From contig NC_054865.1 of assembly GCF_018320785.1 (NCBI RefSeq), positions 33,108,398 to 33,172,397 of the forward strand: 64,000 nucleotides of DNA, read 5' to 3'. This document shows, piece after piece, positions 9,249 to 22,343 of the stretch (positions within the stretch are counted from its first letter, which is position 1; each line of letters begins with the position of its first letter). The DNA comes from Cheilinus undulatus. Taxonomy: Eukaryota; Chordata; Actinopteri; Labriformes; Labridae. Made by a program: the position numbers and the translations under genes. The notes under the pieces were generated by a model, which did not search any database, had not been told where the DNA came from, and worked only from the letters and a program-made list of their open reading frames with translations.

Positions 9249-11618
9249 CACATGCCTGGATTGTTGTTCTTTAATGTGATACCACAGGATGGTTCAAGCA
9301 TTTCCATTAAATTATTACATGAACTTAATTTTCAAGTTAATTCTCTGAGATGACAGACACATGAGATCTGATTAATAGTAGGGATGCATGATATAGGAAT
9401 TTTGTTGATATCTGATACGCCGATATTTTCAAATACATTTTAGCTGATCTTGATGCCAATATTTATAAGTCACAAGTTCAATACCTAAAAGTCCTTAAAC
9501 ACACAATTTAAAGTTTGTAGATGAACAAATAACCATTTTTATCCATTAAAACCCACTATAAAGTTTAAGGCATGGTGATGAATAGGGAGAGACTCTAGTA
9601 TACATAGGTTTGTTGGTGCAGCTTAAAGCTCCGCTCACTTATTGGTTTGTATGGCCATACTTACAGCTGATTTAGGCAGATTTTTACAGTTAAAATATGT
9701 TTTAAATATCTTCAGAAATGTTCGAATCTGCTGATTTAAAATATCATGCTGATAATATCGTGCATCCCTATGTAATAGATGTACCAAAGAAAAAAGGAGC
9801 ACCCTCAGACTGACAACACACAAGAAAACAAGAAGTCATATATCCAACATGTTTTCTTCAGCATCACAATTATAACATAAAACTTGACGCAAAGGCTCCA
9901 CCACAATCCCTAAGTGTCCGTCAAGAAAACAGAGCAACTTTTTGTCCAGACAGAATTACAGTTTGGTCTGCAGCTTCTTTTCTCGAAATACTATGGTATA
10001 TGCATTAAGTCCAAAAGTGTGTCTTAATACATTATTGCTTTTTTATGGTAGTGTTGACTCCTTTTGTAGAGCGGTCCCTTATGTTCACAAATAAAAACAC
10101 TCATATTTTTGGATTTGATCAAATCTAGGGTTTAAAAATATATATTACATAATTCCAAGACTTGCCAAGAGAATCAGCTTTCACTCTGTCCAAAACATGT
10201 AAAGCAATTCCGTTTAGTCTTGATAAACATGATTTTAAATGTTCAACATTTTCTCATTAAAGTTTGCTGCAGCTGCTTTAACAGCTTGAATGTGAAGTTT
10301 AGCCTGAAGTCTGATTAAATGATCAATGATTGTGTTTTGAACATTTTTAATTAGAACGAAGCAGAAATGGTATCACACAATGGGGCTTTGAAAATTAATA
10401 AAAGCAAACACTTTGGTTTCATGTTAAAATATTTGCACCTTCTAAGGCAAAAAAAGACATGATTCAAGTACATGAACCCTCACACTAAAGAGTTTGAAAC
10501 CAGCGACAGTGAAGATGTCTCTTCCCTGCTGCCCAGATAAACTGTTTTAAAAAACTATTCAACAAAAATAGCAGTTTACATCCGATTTTCTCTTACATTC
10601 ACAAAATTTAATTTTCCACCCCACCCTAGGGCCTTGTAAGAGTTTGCACTGTGGTGCAGCACATGTTGACACTGCACATTAGTACGTAATGTTTGGAGGG
10701 TGTACTGCTTTAGTTTCCAGCATGTCTGTAAACTGATGTAAACTGACAACAAAAGTTATTATTTAAAATGCATGCAAGCCAACCGGAGCCATAGCTTGTA
10801 CATGCCTATCTAAAATTATTTAAAATCATGGCAAACTATCAAATCATAGTACAACTTCTGACTTTCAAGTATGAAACAGAAAATAAAAAAATAAATATCT
10901 CAAATGATTTCTACAATGTGCTTAAAAATGACACATCCGTTTCCTTTAGCCATATTGTAGAAAACCTCCCGTTTCCTACTTTTTACAAGTACTACAAAAT
11001 AAAACACTCAAATTGCACAGTACTGCATTTGAAACATCCTTTAGTAATGATGTTGTTAACTACTGTGTGCAAAACTATCACTCATTTAAACTTCCCTGTA
11101 TATGAGAGACAAAAGACTTGTTGAGGAACTTTGAGCAGCAGTAAAATAAAAGTGGACCTGGGTTAGACCTTGGAGCCACAGCATGTCAATCTAAACAAAT
11201 GTTTTTTGTCAACATGCAGGTTAAAATACTGGTACAATGTCACGATTAAAATCAACAGGATTATAAGACTCCTCTGTAGTAATTCCTCTGCTCTATACAG
11301 ACTTCAGGAATGTTTTGACTGTACAAAGTTCACAGACAGAGAAGTTGAAGCCCATAAAAACATGCGGTCAAAATGTACAGAAATTACAAGGCAGTGTCTA
11401 AAGCCACTTGGTTTTGTGGATCCTCCCAACTACCTGACAGAGTGAAGAGCAGTGGAGCAGGGCGGCGTTAGAAAGTAGACAACCTGACTTTTTGTACTAC
11501 TGTCATGAAAGGATTCTCCTTCTTCTCCATTAGTTCAGAATAGCAGCAAAGGACTGAACGCCCTCTTCCTCCATTTTCAAGGGTAAAGACTCAACTGGCT
11601 CCACTTTAAATGTTACTT
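9249..11618 (-). other. slc38a7: Probable long 3' UTR of slc38a7
   Basis: This 2.4-kb A+T-rich stretch follows the slc38a7 stop codon and holds no coding exon in either direction. It includes the miniature transposon at 9379-9770; the remainder shows no other repeat I recognise. Assignment as 3' UTR depends only on the lack of an earlier canonical AATAAA on the minus strand; a non-canonical earlier signal would shorten it. Confidence 0.4.
9379..9770. mobile_element. hAT-like miniature transposon, copy 1
   Basis: The ends are inverted repeats: TAGGGATGCATGATAT on the left and ATATCGTGCATCCCTA on the right, 392 bp overall. The interior has 'gatatc'/'gatattt'-rich sequence and no open frame. 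The flanks ATTAATAG and TGTAATAG match at six of eight bases, consistent with a decayed 8-bp target duplication as made by hAT transposases. A second copy with the same ends is at 18449-18803. Confidence 0.65.
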
Positions 11619-14600
11619 TTAGCTAATGATGTCTTGATAAATGGCGTTGGTTGTGGTGAGGCCGAAGATGAAGGCTCCAACTGTAACCATGATGACACCA
11701 AGGCCCACCAATCCGTGCCAGCTGAAACAGAGACCAACATGTCAAGAATTAATCAAGGTAAAAAGTCTTCAGTTCTCTAATACAGGAGTTGTCAACCTTT
11801 TCAGCCCGCAACCCCCAAAATAAAGGTGCCAGAGACCGGGGACCCCACTGCACCTGAAGGTGGTTGAACACAGCCATGAACATTCTAGAACAGTCATGTG
11901 GAGACAAGGCCGTCCATTAGGGGGGAAAATGGGAGAGCTTTCTGGGGCCCGGCCAAACTGGGGGCCAGCAAAATCATGGTCCATTGTAAAGTTAAGCTGT
12001 GGTATTTTATATTTAACCTGAATAATAACCACACTTATCAGAGTAACAAGTTTTAATTCATTTTTGTAGTACGTAAGCTCTCTGAAAAAGAGATCTTTGG
12101 TTAAAAACAGAATTAAATTATGTTAAAAACAGCTAAAATGGGTTTACAATGGAAAAAAGGTGTTGGTGGTGGTGGGTAAGGTGGTGAGATTAGATTGTAA
12201 AAGTAGCAGCAATGGGTTAGAAATGCCAGAAATGTGATAAAAGTGGCAAAAAAATGACAAAATGGGTTAAAGTGGCAAAAATGGGCATATTAGGTGGTGT
12301 TAAAGTAGCAGAAATAGGTGGAAATTTGGTGAAATGGAATGAAAATGGATATAATCTAGCAAAAAAACAGTTAGCTGAGGCAGAAATAGTCCAAAACTGG
12401 CAAAATGGGCAGAAATGTGGCTTAAAAAGTGGTAAAAGAGTTTAATAGTGGCAATAATGTGTCAACAGAGCCAACAATAGGCAGAGGGTGGCAAGATTTG
12501 GTTTAGAAGTGGCAAAAACAGCCAGGAAAAAAGTGCCGGAAAGGGTTTAAAACTGACCAAAATGGGTTTTAAGTGGCAAAAATGTGTTAGAATCGATAAA
12601 ATTAGTGTAAAGTGGCAAGACGTAAATTAAAAAAAAACTCCTAGTTCTTTAAGGGATCTGGAGACCCCCTCTCAGTGACTTGTGACCCCCAGTGGGGTCC
12701 CAACCCCAACGTTGAGAACCATGGCTCTAATAAACATGTTTTCAATACCAACATCAACCTCTCGAGGTTCCATTTTATGCGTTTCATGTTATAAAACTTT
12801 AAAAGAAACCAAAGACAAATCTGCTTCTCACCTGGCAGACCGGTTGTCAGTCTCTGCCAGTTTGGCTTGCATCAAACACAAACCTATGAAGAAAAAGAGA
12901 TGGATGTTATGATTTATGATGTCACGATTTCAGAGAAATCTGAAGCCTTGCACAGTGGGGAATCGTCACCTGGAAAGACAAAGATGAAGCAGGCTGCTAA
13001 TCCTCCAATCAAAGAGATCACCCGACCAATATCTGGGATGAAGAGTGCAAGGACAAGAGTGACGACAAACCACACCAGCGTCTGTAAGATCCTCCTCCTC
13101 TGTTCCCGGCGTACGCACACCTCCACCTGCTCACCTTGGAAACGCAGCCAGAGTCCTTCAATAACTGCCCTGAAGGACAAAAAGTAAACAAGAGCCAAGT
13201 GAGGAAATGCTGCATCAACTGCATGTTAAGTATGCACAAACAAAAGCTCTTTTGTTAAATAATAAATATGCTCATCTACAAGTGATCAAAACCATCGATA
13301 AGATTACATGATTTTTATTTAAACTATTAAAGCACATGTCAATGCTAATGCTACAAAGCTCTTTAAACAAAGACAGTATTATAAAAAAAGAAAGAAACTA
13401 ATGGCCATAAAAAAGATTCATGATAGCATGAAAAATATTAGAAACAGAGATAGTATCAATGTTAGGGAAAAAGAAAGTGGGATTTCAGAAGAGATTTCTT
13501 GGAGACAACAGGTAGGTTGTTGCAAAGTCCAGGGGCCTTAACTACAAAATCTCCATTGCCTTTGATTGACAACATCAACCCTGGGATATGGAGCTTTTAT
13601 TGTTGCAAAACTATTCACAAAGTTGACAAAGATCTGTACACAAATCTGCAAATGCATAGATAGATTTGCTAATACATGCACAAAGCCACAAAAGTATGTA
13701 CATACCTGCAAATGCATGCAAAAATTTGCTGATAGGTTTAAATAACATTAGGATGCTTGGGATAACAAGTAGATATGATGGCTGAGTGGCAGTATTGTGA
13801 CCTTGGATTAAATGTTTTGGGTTCAATTCCAGCAGCGCCCACATTTTTATTTTAATTTTGCTGCTGACTCTTATGCACTTGTCAGAAATTTAATCATTCA
13901 AGCCAGGAAATCTGTAGGACTTCTGTAGGAATCTATGTATGTATCTGAAAATCTTTGCACGCGTTTGCAGATCTGTACATACATTTGGGGATCTGTACAT
14001 GCATGCGCAAATCTATCTGCACATTTAAAGATTTGTGTACAGATCTTTGTACACATTTGCAAATAGTCTGCAACAATAACAGCTCCATACTGGAGGAATC
14101 AGGAGCTCATACATTTAAATTAGATGTGAGAACAAGTTTGGCACCAGGCCTCAGTATTTTGTAGCAAATGTATTCAATTAAAAGAGTCAATACTAAATGC
14201 CACAAGTAGTCAGGGCAAAGCAGCTAAGATCAGAGTGATGACAGAGTTTTTTCATTTTAGTCACATCCTGGCTGCGATTTTAGATGAGCTGGAGGGAAGA
14301 AAGCAGGGAATTACTAACCATAGTCTAACCTTGAGGCTATAAAGGTGCATGAATGACAGTTTTCACATTTCTTGAGGAGAGATTCTGTCTTATCCTCGAA
14401 ACATTTCTGAGATGATGGAAAACACTAAAATACTGGCTCTATGTGCTTATACTTACTAAGCTTTGATTAAAAAACATGAAGAATTTTGCGATGCCGAGTG
14501 AATGAATTCAGCAGAAAACCAAAACCATTTGTAAACTACTGAATTACCGCTATCTTTACTAAGACTGAGCAAATAAAGAAAATTTGGATAAAATCACAAC

Positions 14601-17600
14601 CGGGCTACCATGATTTTCAAATCAAAGAAGGTGCAAGATTAGTCTTTAACCTGAATGTATCTCAAAAAACAGTTTAAGGCATTTTTTCAGCAGAGATGTC
14701 ATGCTCTACATTCATGTCATGCAAACATTCATTTGTTATGAATTTAGAACAGTTAAAAAATCCAAATTTCCTTTTTTGTATCTGCTTTCCTTAATCAAAA
14801 TGAGAATCAAGTTTCAATTTTTTTTATTTGCATTAAATATTTAAGTTAAGTGTTATAAACTCATTAATTAATGCCAAAAAGTCTGGTTAACAAGTTGACA
14901 GTCCTATAGTAGTTAATTTTGAGGTCACAACTTTAATAAACCTGATTATCATTTGTCTAAAATTAAGAAAGCCAAGAAGAAGAGCACATACTTCAAAGAG
15001 AGCTGGACTGGTAGAAAAAATGCAGACATCAGTCATAGCAGGACTGTGCAACTGTAAAATCTTGATCACAGTCTTAACAACAGTGACTGATGGTGGTGTT
15101 CACATGTCCACTACAGGACATGTGTGTAGGGTTGGGTATATTTTTGTTTTGTTTATGTTACTAGTGCTAAATAGATACTTTTAAAATGGTACCAGTGCCA
15201 AACAGTTCCTGAATGGATACTTTCAGGAGGGAAAAAAGCTAATGGTCCACATTAACAAATACTTTTATAATTGCAAAGTCAACTTTAAAAACACCATAAA
15301 CAAATACAACTAATTTATATATAAAACCATACTAAACTCTGACAAATTGTATTTCCTACTAACAACTCTGCCCTCTACTCTCAAATTCATTTTCTAATGA
15401 CTCTTTTTACTGAATCATAAATGCGTCAGTCCTACTCGAACTTGCAACTTTCACTTGACATTTTAGCTATTCATTTTTTACTACTGTTACATTTTTTGTT
15501 TGTCAAAGAAAATTTGAACTATAACGTTAAATATTACAGTAATACATAATAATCCATTGTCTGTGTGCACACAAACATAAAACTCACCCCACACAAGCTA
15601 GAGCATGGGCCCCCCAACCAAGCAGTCTGGATTCGCCCTTGCTCAGACACTAAGGACCAGACGTGCTTCTGCTTAGTGGTCTGTGTCTGCTTTCAACTTT
15701 TAGTAACACCTCATAGGGAGACTGACAACGCCAAAAAATAAATGTAGAAAGGTCAGGAGGTGAATAGTTCCTGAATAGTCTGATTGTTTACAAATATCTG
15801 TTCTGTTGTGACGAGCTCACCAATACACTGCACAGTGAGCTGATTCCCTCATTAAAGGCCATTGCTTATCAATGAGCTCTCCCTCCCTCCACCATCAATA
15901 TAAACCGATACTGATCCGTCCAGATCATCAAAGGGGGATTTTTCTGAAACAGAATCTCAATGAGCAGCACCATCAATACTTTTTTTGCACTCCAATAGCA
16001 GTATGCTGTGGCGCACTCTGGAGTCAAATAAAACATTAAAGATGGCACATGAATAAAAGCCATCTCACTATCTTTAAAAGATGCCAGTTTGACATGGGAA
16101 AGCAAAATAAAGAGTAGTGACCGCTTTAGATTAAGACTGGCACTGTGCTAGAGACAACTCAAAGTAAATAAAGAGGCATACGAGCAGAGTAGAGACATAA
16201 CTCAGCAGCAGCGAAATGAATAAAAGACGTTCCTACTAATAAAACTATTATAGGCCAATATCAATTATGTTATTTCCAGATGGCCTTTCATTTGGTAGTG
16301 GCAGGGGGTCATGTTGGGGTGGTAAGGTAACAAAATGAAGCACCAAAACCTGTTTGATTCAGTTCCACAGGTATCGGATGTGTTGGCACAGGTGCCACGC
16401 TGGTATCAGATTCCAGTACTCATCCATACACGTGCGAATGCAAATAACTGCTCTTTTTGAACTTTCTCCAGCCAGTCCCCAAAAGAAGGAGTCATGGCAA
16501 GAGATGAAGACGTTTACATCTAGTGGCTGGTTCTATCCTTTGCGAAGGTGCTTAGTTATTTTTTCACCATTCAAAACATAGCATTAGTACAGGGAAAGCC
16601 TCCCGCTTTGAGTTGCAAGTGTGAATATTTAAGTCAGGAAGATTTCAGGGGCAGCATGTCCTGAATTTTTTTTTAAAAGTTTCAGAAACAGTTTTCCAGT
16701 AAAGCCTACAGGTTTGGTAACCTTACCTGCCACAGAAGTGCAAAATGGGGTAGGAGGTGATGACACAGATGACAATAAAAGCTCTTGCAATGGCCACGGC
16801 AATATCATCAGAGGGGTATGACATCAACACATCCTGACTGACGTTAGAGCCAAATGTCAGGAAGCCACAGACACCTGAACAAATACAAAACATCATGAGC
16901 ATTTTTATAGAAATAGGGCTTTTGCTCTCAACACCATTGAAACTTATTAAAAACTAAAAAGCTACATGTTTCTAAGTAGGAAAATTTGAAATGTGTTGGA
17001 AAACTATACATCTATTATCAGCTGGTTTACTATTCCTATAAACTGTTGTGTTAAAGCAGCTCTTAAAAGTCTACACACCTCACAGGTTCAAATGCCAACC
17101 AATTTTGGCAAAAAAAAAAAAAATCATATAGAGGCTGTAATGGGGATTGTAAGTATTTATGCAACCAAGTTTTTTAATTAATTCCTTCTGAAATATTTTG
17201 GTTGTACATGAGTATGATAAGTATCCCAAGGGATAGCAGCAAATGCCTCAGGGTGTCGGGTCAGGACGCTATTTTGATGTGTGTGCAAGTGTGGGTGCAA
17301 AAGAAGGACATGCCAAGTCAAAAGTTGAAGCTCAAACTATTTATATATTGTTGAGGTGGCTGGTGGCATATACAGCCTTTTCTTTGGCCATATGAATAGG
17401 AGTTTGCTTGTACAGGTAACAATAAGAGTGTGTATGTGTGTGTGTGTTTCTACAACAGAAACAAAGTAAGATAAAAAATTAGGTATTATGAACCAGCATA
17501 GCAATAGCTAGGGTACAAAGAACTGATAGAAATGCATGTTGCTTAGCTTAAATATAGTGATTAGTACTCTTGCTCTCATTCTACATGCGCTTGCAAGGAT

Positions 17601-20600
17601 GTTGCATTCAGGTACCCTCAGGCATGGGAGTTTCGGGGTTAATTAGGTGGAGCTGGCTCATAATCAGACAGTTTGTTTCAGTTGTTTTTCAATTCATTTG
17701 CGAGTGTTATAAGTTTCATTAAAGGTAGAAAAACCTCTGAAATAACATTAGAATAATTTATTTATGTCATAAAATGTAGAATTTTAACTTTAACTTTTTA
17801 GGGCCACTGTATATAACAGTATAAAATCTGTTTTCAAGTAAGTGACACATTAGTCGAACTGAATAAACTGAAAACATCTGTACACACTGTTCATACCTGT
17901 TCCTGTGTAAACAAAGAGGCAGATGACCATGCTAAGAGTAACTACAAACCCCCAGGGTTTGATCTCTTTTTTTCTCATGCTGTTGAACACTGGCACACAG
18001 CTGACATGGCACTGTAGAGAGAAGAAACAAATATCCAGTTAATACTAAACTCTGCTCAACAGAAGAGGCGTTATAATTTTATAACCAAAAGAAGAGATAC
18101 CTGGAAACCAAAGCATATGGTGGGCATTGCGTTGAAAACTGCAGTCCAGGAAGAAGCACTGAAACAAACACAAAATTTTAGCAGCCCAAGCAAAGCATGG
18201 TGATGAGGGCGCAGATGTCGGCATAAGGTTAAAATTAAGCTGTGAGCATGCAATCGTCAAGGCAGTGTCATGACTGGTATGCAATACTCACCTGGTGGGA
18301 ATGTAGCCCGGTTTAATCACTCTATCTGGCCACAGGTATTTAATAATGACCACGATAGTAACATACCAGGTTCCCAGGACACTCAGCGTACTGCAAAAAA
18401 AGAGAAACAACAGCTCAGACACGAACACAAAGCAAGATTTTTTTTTCCAGGGATGCACGATATTATCAGCCTGATATCTCTATCGGCAGATATCAAAACT
18501 TCTGCCGATATTTTGGCTGTGAATATCAGCATATATCAACTGTAAAATTTGGCCATATATACTAATAAATTAGTCGAGCTTTAGGCTGGACCAACAGACC
18601 TATGTAAGTTGAGATCTTTTTCTTTATTCATTCTAATTCTTCAAACTTTAAAGTGTGTTTTAAGAAAAAATCATCTTTTTCATCCTTAACCTTAAATTTT
18701 GTTCAAAGGACTGAATTTTTAGTCATGTAAAACATATTGAAATATCGGCTAAAATGAATCGGCATAAAGGATATTGACAAAAATCCAATATCATGCATCC
18801 CTATTTATTCCTTAAAGAGAGACTAAAAGGGTAGAGAATTTTTACCTGGCGTACTTCTGGAAGCCGATCTCTTTGGGAATGGAGAGAGGCAAAATAATGA
18901 GGACACCAGTAAGAGCAATGGTAAACTTGCGGTCAGTGTACCAAAGCCCACTGACTGTGTCACCCTCATTATGTTCAGCTGCTGCTATCACTGCAAAAAA
19001 ACAATAAAAAAGGAGAAAGAGACACAAACTTATAAACTAGTATGTTCTTGGGACAGTTTAAACTTAGTTGATCATTGAAGTCAGAATCCATTCAATTCAT
19101 TTCAAAGACCAGAGAGAAGGAAGGAATCAAAGGTCTCTAATCTGTCAGAGTTGGTCACATGAGAGACATTTAACTGTAGGAAAAAGGCTGACCGGTGACA
19201 TCTATGATGCTCTTTGTCCTCATCAACGATAGCAAAGTATTTAAAACACTAGCACCGCATGGCATCTTCCTTTGATCAATGCATAGATCACTCAAATGTC
19301 AGACAAAACTGACAAAGTCCATGTAAAGGAAGCTGACAAAACATTAGCAAAGCAAAGTTTTTTGTTCACATTTGTTTTAAACTTTTTCAGAAAGTCTAAA
19401 CTGAGCCCAAAGATGGAAGACTGATTGAAGGAATCAGAAAAAAATGGCTTTAATGAACTTTATCAGATATACTTACAACGATCAAGCTGGTCTCCAATAA
19501 CGATAAAGAAAGCGATGCAGGTCCCAAACGTGTAGACAGCGATCGCCACTTCACATATGACTCCTGTGACTTTTCCACAAGAGGCTCGAACCACTTCCTG
19601 ATAAGTACTTTCATTACTGACCTGAAGAAAACCAAGCAGATGATTAGAAAGTGGACATGTGTCTTTAGGTAGAAATGTATGTTGACTGTGCATTAGTGCA
19701 GGACAGTGTGAGGATGTAAGCTTCATTTCATATAGCCATATCCATGAACATTAACACCAGGGAGGGATCAGTCACTGTTATATTGCTCTGTCTCAGGAGA
19801 CATACCTAGTGTGATGTTTGTGAGAGATGGGATATAAAAATGTTAAAGTTATCCATTCAAAAATGTCAGGATGGGTGGATGTATCGGCTCAGACAACATT
19901 TTGCTTTTATATGACAGTCATGAAAAAGGCTAAACGAGCTAAAATAAATAAATAAATAACAATCCCTATTGTTTCAAAAATACCAACAGATCCAGAGTCA
20001 CAGAAAATTGTTATTGGTTCTTAAGAACAGACATTTACCAGAATAGGGTTCCTACTGTCAGCCAGCTACCCAGACATCATCTGCCCACAGCATGTTTATT
20101 CAGCCTTTTTATTAATGACTATTGTAAAAACCAAGAACAACCTCCTCTTTATAAAGCTCATGTGATTTCAGACATGTCAAAGCTCTTATTTCAATGCAGA
20201 AGTGGTGGAATTAAAGGCAAAAGGTCAAAGATGATAATAGACAGGGTCAGATAGTATTGGCTCGGTAGCATCACAATAGGTGTTTCTCACATGCACCTGC
20301 TGCAGCTGTCCCACTCCAGTCATCGTCTTTGTTTAATGCCTGGTTGCAGAAACCTTAATGGCTGTAAAGTTTAGTCACATATTCTCAGAAAACAACAGCA
20401 GTTCTTATGGCATCACATGCTTCAAGACAAAGGTCAACCTATCATAAGTATCTGTATTTTAGCGCAGTATTACAACAATGGAATCTTTCCAAAACAAATA
20501 TTTAATATTTAAAGAGTAATGTGTTTGACTGAACTAAAACTTAGACAGGCCTAAATGTTTTTTTTCTTTGGTGTTTAAAGATGCAAGTCTGAGCCAACAG

Positions 20601-22343
20601 GAAATGAAAGTCTAGGCTTTTTGCAGTGTGCTACATTTTAAAACAAGAGTTATTACACAAGACTGATCCTATTATATCACCACTAATAAGAGCAGAAAAT
20701 GCTGAATTGATTAAAAAATAAATCTTTGTGGACACAGAGGATAAATGAGAAAGACTGGAGGGGGGGGGCAACCAGGGATTGAAATAAAGATTTAAAGGAC
20801 GGCAGAATTCAACACAAACCTGGGAGCAGTATCCAAGGATCACCAGTCCACTGATTATGAAGACCAGCATGAACTGAAACACAGAAACAGGAAGCATCAT
20901 ATCATAGTTCCTGACCATATTGAAAATAGGCTGTTGTAATGTCACAAGACAGTATAGTAAGGCATTTAAACAGTCAGCACTTTCAGCTTAAACACTCAAT
21001 GATCACACAGTTTTAAGAGAGTTTGTCCATAGATAGCAGGTGAGATTAGAGTTTGATCAGTTTATCAGTGGGCTAATACGGCCTTACTGGCATACAACAT
21101 TGGCATATATGTTTTTGACTAATGCATATGTAAAACCTTATTTGTATGCATCACAAAATGCAAAAAAGGTATGTCCATCTGGTCATTTTCTCACTGCAAA
21201 GCAAACAAAATGTTACAGTCTACAGCCCACAGAGCCGACTGTCAAAGCTGAGTACTGATGGTAGGCTCTAGAACTGTTTGTCAATAGGGCTACTGCTAAT
21301 TTCATTATAAGTTACTTGTTTTAGATAGCTTTGTAGGAATTTTTCCATAGTGATATTGATGCTCCTGGGGCACAATTAAACAAAGAATTGTCAAATTATA
21401 AATCTGGTTCAGAATCCCTGCATTAACTGTCCAATTTGTCTGAGTAAATCAATAATCAGTGCATGTATCAGTCTCAAAATCTATTTATAGGTCAGGCTTC
21501 AATTGAGATAACTGAAAAGTTGCTTTGTCAAAAGTGAAACAATAATGCAGGTTTTTGGGTCCTCATCTCATCTAAAATCCAGCACTTTAATCTCTCTGCT
21601 ACATTTTACATTAGGATAGACGTTGATGGACATAATGAACCTTTTTGGGCACTCCTGTAGCATCTAGAAATATTTGATGTACTGCAATTTTCAAGGGCAG
21701 ATCATGAAAGATGGCAGAATGAATCATCATTTAAGAAGGCCCAAAGTTGGCTCACAGCTCCTTGAGAAAAAAATATTAGGCAAGCCGTAAAATTCGCCAG
21801 TCTCCAGATGATCCTGCAATGTTCATCATTTACACAGTACTTAGGGAAAGCAGAGTTACTGACAAGTCCAAAACTGAGCCAGTGGCTAAAATTAAGGTTA
21901 GAAAGCCAGCTTACTACATTTAAGATTTCTCTACGTTTCATTTCACAGTAAATAACTGGTGCCAAAATAGAGATAAGAAATGAAGTTTGTAGATCAGTTT
22001 GTTGCATTGCACCACATATTAACAATTAGAACAAACAGTAGGTAAAAGAGCCTGTGGATGGGACAAATAATGGCTGGGATCTCCTCACCATTTGGAGCAT
22101 TACTCCTGCAGTTACTCCTCCTGCCATATTAAAGGCTGCAGGGAAATTTAGAAGACCAGCTCCTAATGCTGCGTTCACAACGATGAACACCGCTCCCAAA
22201 GACGACACGCCATCGCTCCTTCTCCTGTCCATCTCAGGATGTGGGATACTATCCACGCTGGGACTCTGCAAGAGCCAGGCCCGTTCTCCAGAGTCATGAC
22301 TCCCAACCCCGGCCCAGTCCTCCACATCAGCGTTAATGGCCAT
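11619..22343 (-). CDS. slc38a7: Sodium-coupled neutral amino acid transporter 7 (SNAT7)
   Basis: SNAT7 is a multi-pass SLC38 transporter which, in mammals, exports glutamine and asparagine from lysosomes. Coding exons (minus): 22343-22089, 20873-20820, 19621-19477, 18990-18846, 18390-18292, 18158-18101, 18011-17897, 16874-16727, 13169-12970, 12883-12832, 11721-11619. All are GT-AG and in phase, giving 457 aa (human 462). A polar N-terminal tail with [10 protein letters not shown] precedes TM1, which contains [13 protein letters not shown]. Other family blocks are [58 protein letters not shown] and [24 protein letters not shown]. These fit SNAT7 better than SNAT8. About 11 hydrophobic segments are visible. 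ATG 22343 gives the family N-terminus; an acceptor 11 nt upstream (exon from 22354) implies a noncoding first exon near 23.87 kb. Confidence 0.95.
11785..12722 (-). repeat. Nested repeat: outer element interrupted by copy B of the tandem-array element
   Basis: The outer ends are 'gcaacccccaaaataaaggtgcc...gggaccccactg' on the left and 'gggatctggagacccc...gggtcccaaccccaacgttgagaacca' on the right, with the typical fish 'GGTTCTCAAC' motif. Between them, about 11906-12640, sits the reversed copy B of the element at 1428-2275, including GGTCCATTGTAAAGTTAAGC and an array of 'aaagtggcaaaaatgggtta'-like units. It lies in slc38a7 intron 10. A second outer element is at 58990-59830. The head of copy B with the GGGCCC motifs is missing. 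Confidence 0.6.
13587..14089. mobile_element. Element with about 100-bp terminal inverted repeats enclosing a tRNA-like promoter
   Basis: The left end (TATGGAGCTTTTATTGTTGC onward) is repeated inverted at the right end (GCAACAATAACAGCTCCATA). Similarity extends inward through 'acaaagatctgtacacaaatc' and 'agatagatttg'. The interior holds a perfect A-box TGGCTGAGTGG (13779-13789) and a B-box GGTTCAATTCC (13820-13830), spaced like a Pol III internal promoter. It lies in slc38a7 intron 8. No transposase frame is present. I cannot assign a family; it may be a DNA element that captured, or was invaded by, a SINE head. Confidence 0.5.
15125..15260 (+). repeat. Partial miniature element beginning GTAGGGTTGGGTAT
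   Basis: The start GTAGGGTTGGGTAT followed by 'aaatggtaccagtgccaaacagtt' resembles the end of a common fish miniature transposon. A possible partner end, with 'ggtatcg...ggtatcagattccagtac', is near 16370-16430. The match is loose. The rest of intron 8 of slc38a7 (13170-16726) shows nothing else beyond the inverted-repeat element at 13587-14089. Confidence 0.3.
17428..17448. repeat. TG dinucleotide repeat
   Basis: A short run of TG units interrupted by TATG lies in slc38a7 intron 7. No function is suggested. Confidence 0.6.
18449..18803. mobile_element. hAT-like miniature transposon, copy 2
   Basis: Left end AGGGATGCACGATATTATC and right end CCAATATCATGCATCCCTA are inverted repeats; the length is 355 bp. 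The flanks TTTTTTCC (18441-18448) and TTTATTCC (18804-18811) agree at seven of eight bases, a good candidate 8-bp target duplication. It sits in slc38a7 intron 4 and is related to the copy at 9379-9770. There is no coding capacity. Confidence 0.7.

Noticed and set aside
13779-13830. Possible tRNA gene
   Set aside because: A- and B-boxes are present, but I could not fold a convincing acceptor stem and anticodon arm; it is better explained as a SINE-like promoter within the inverted-repeat element.
17060-17815. Possible Tc1/mariner-type miniature element ('aaaagtctacacacctcacaggttcaaatgcc' to 'agggccactgtata')
   Set aside because: The two ends do not form a convincing inverted repeat and no TA duplication could be fixed; left unassigned.
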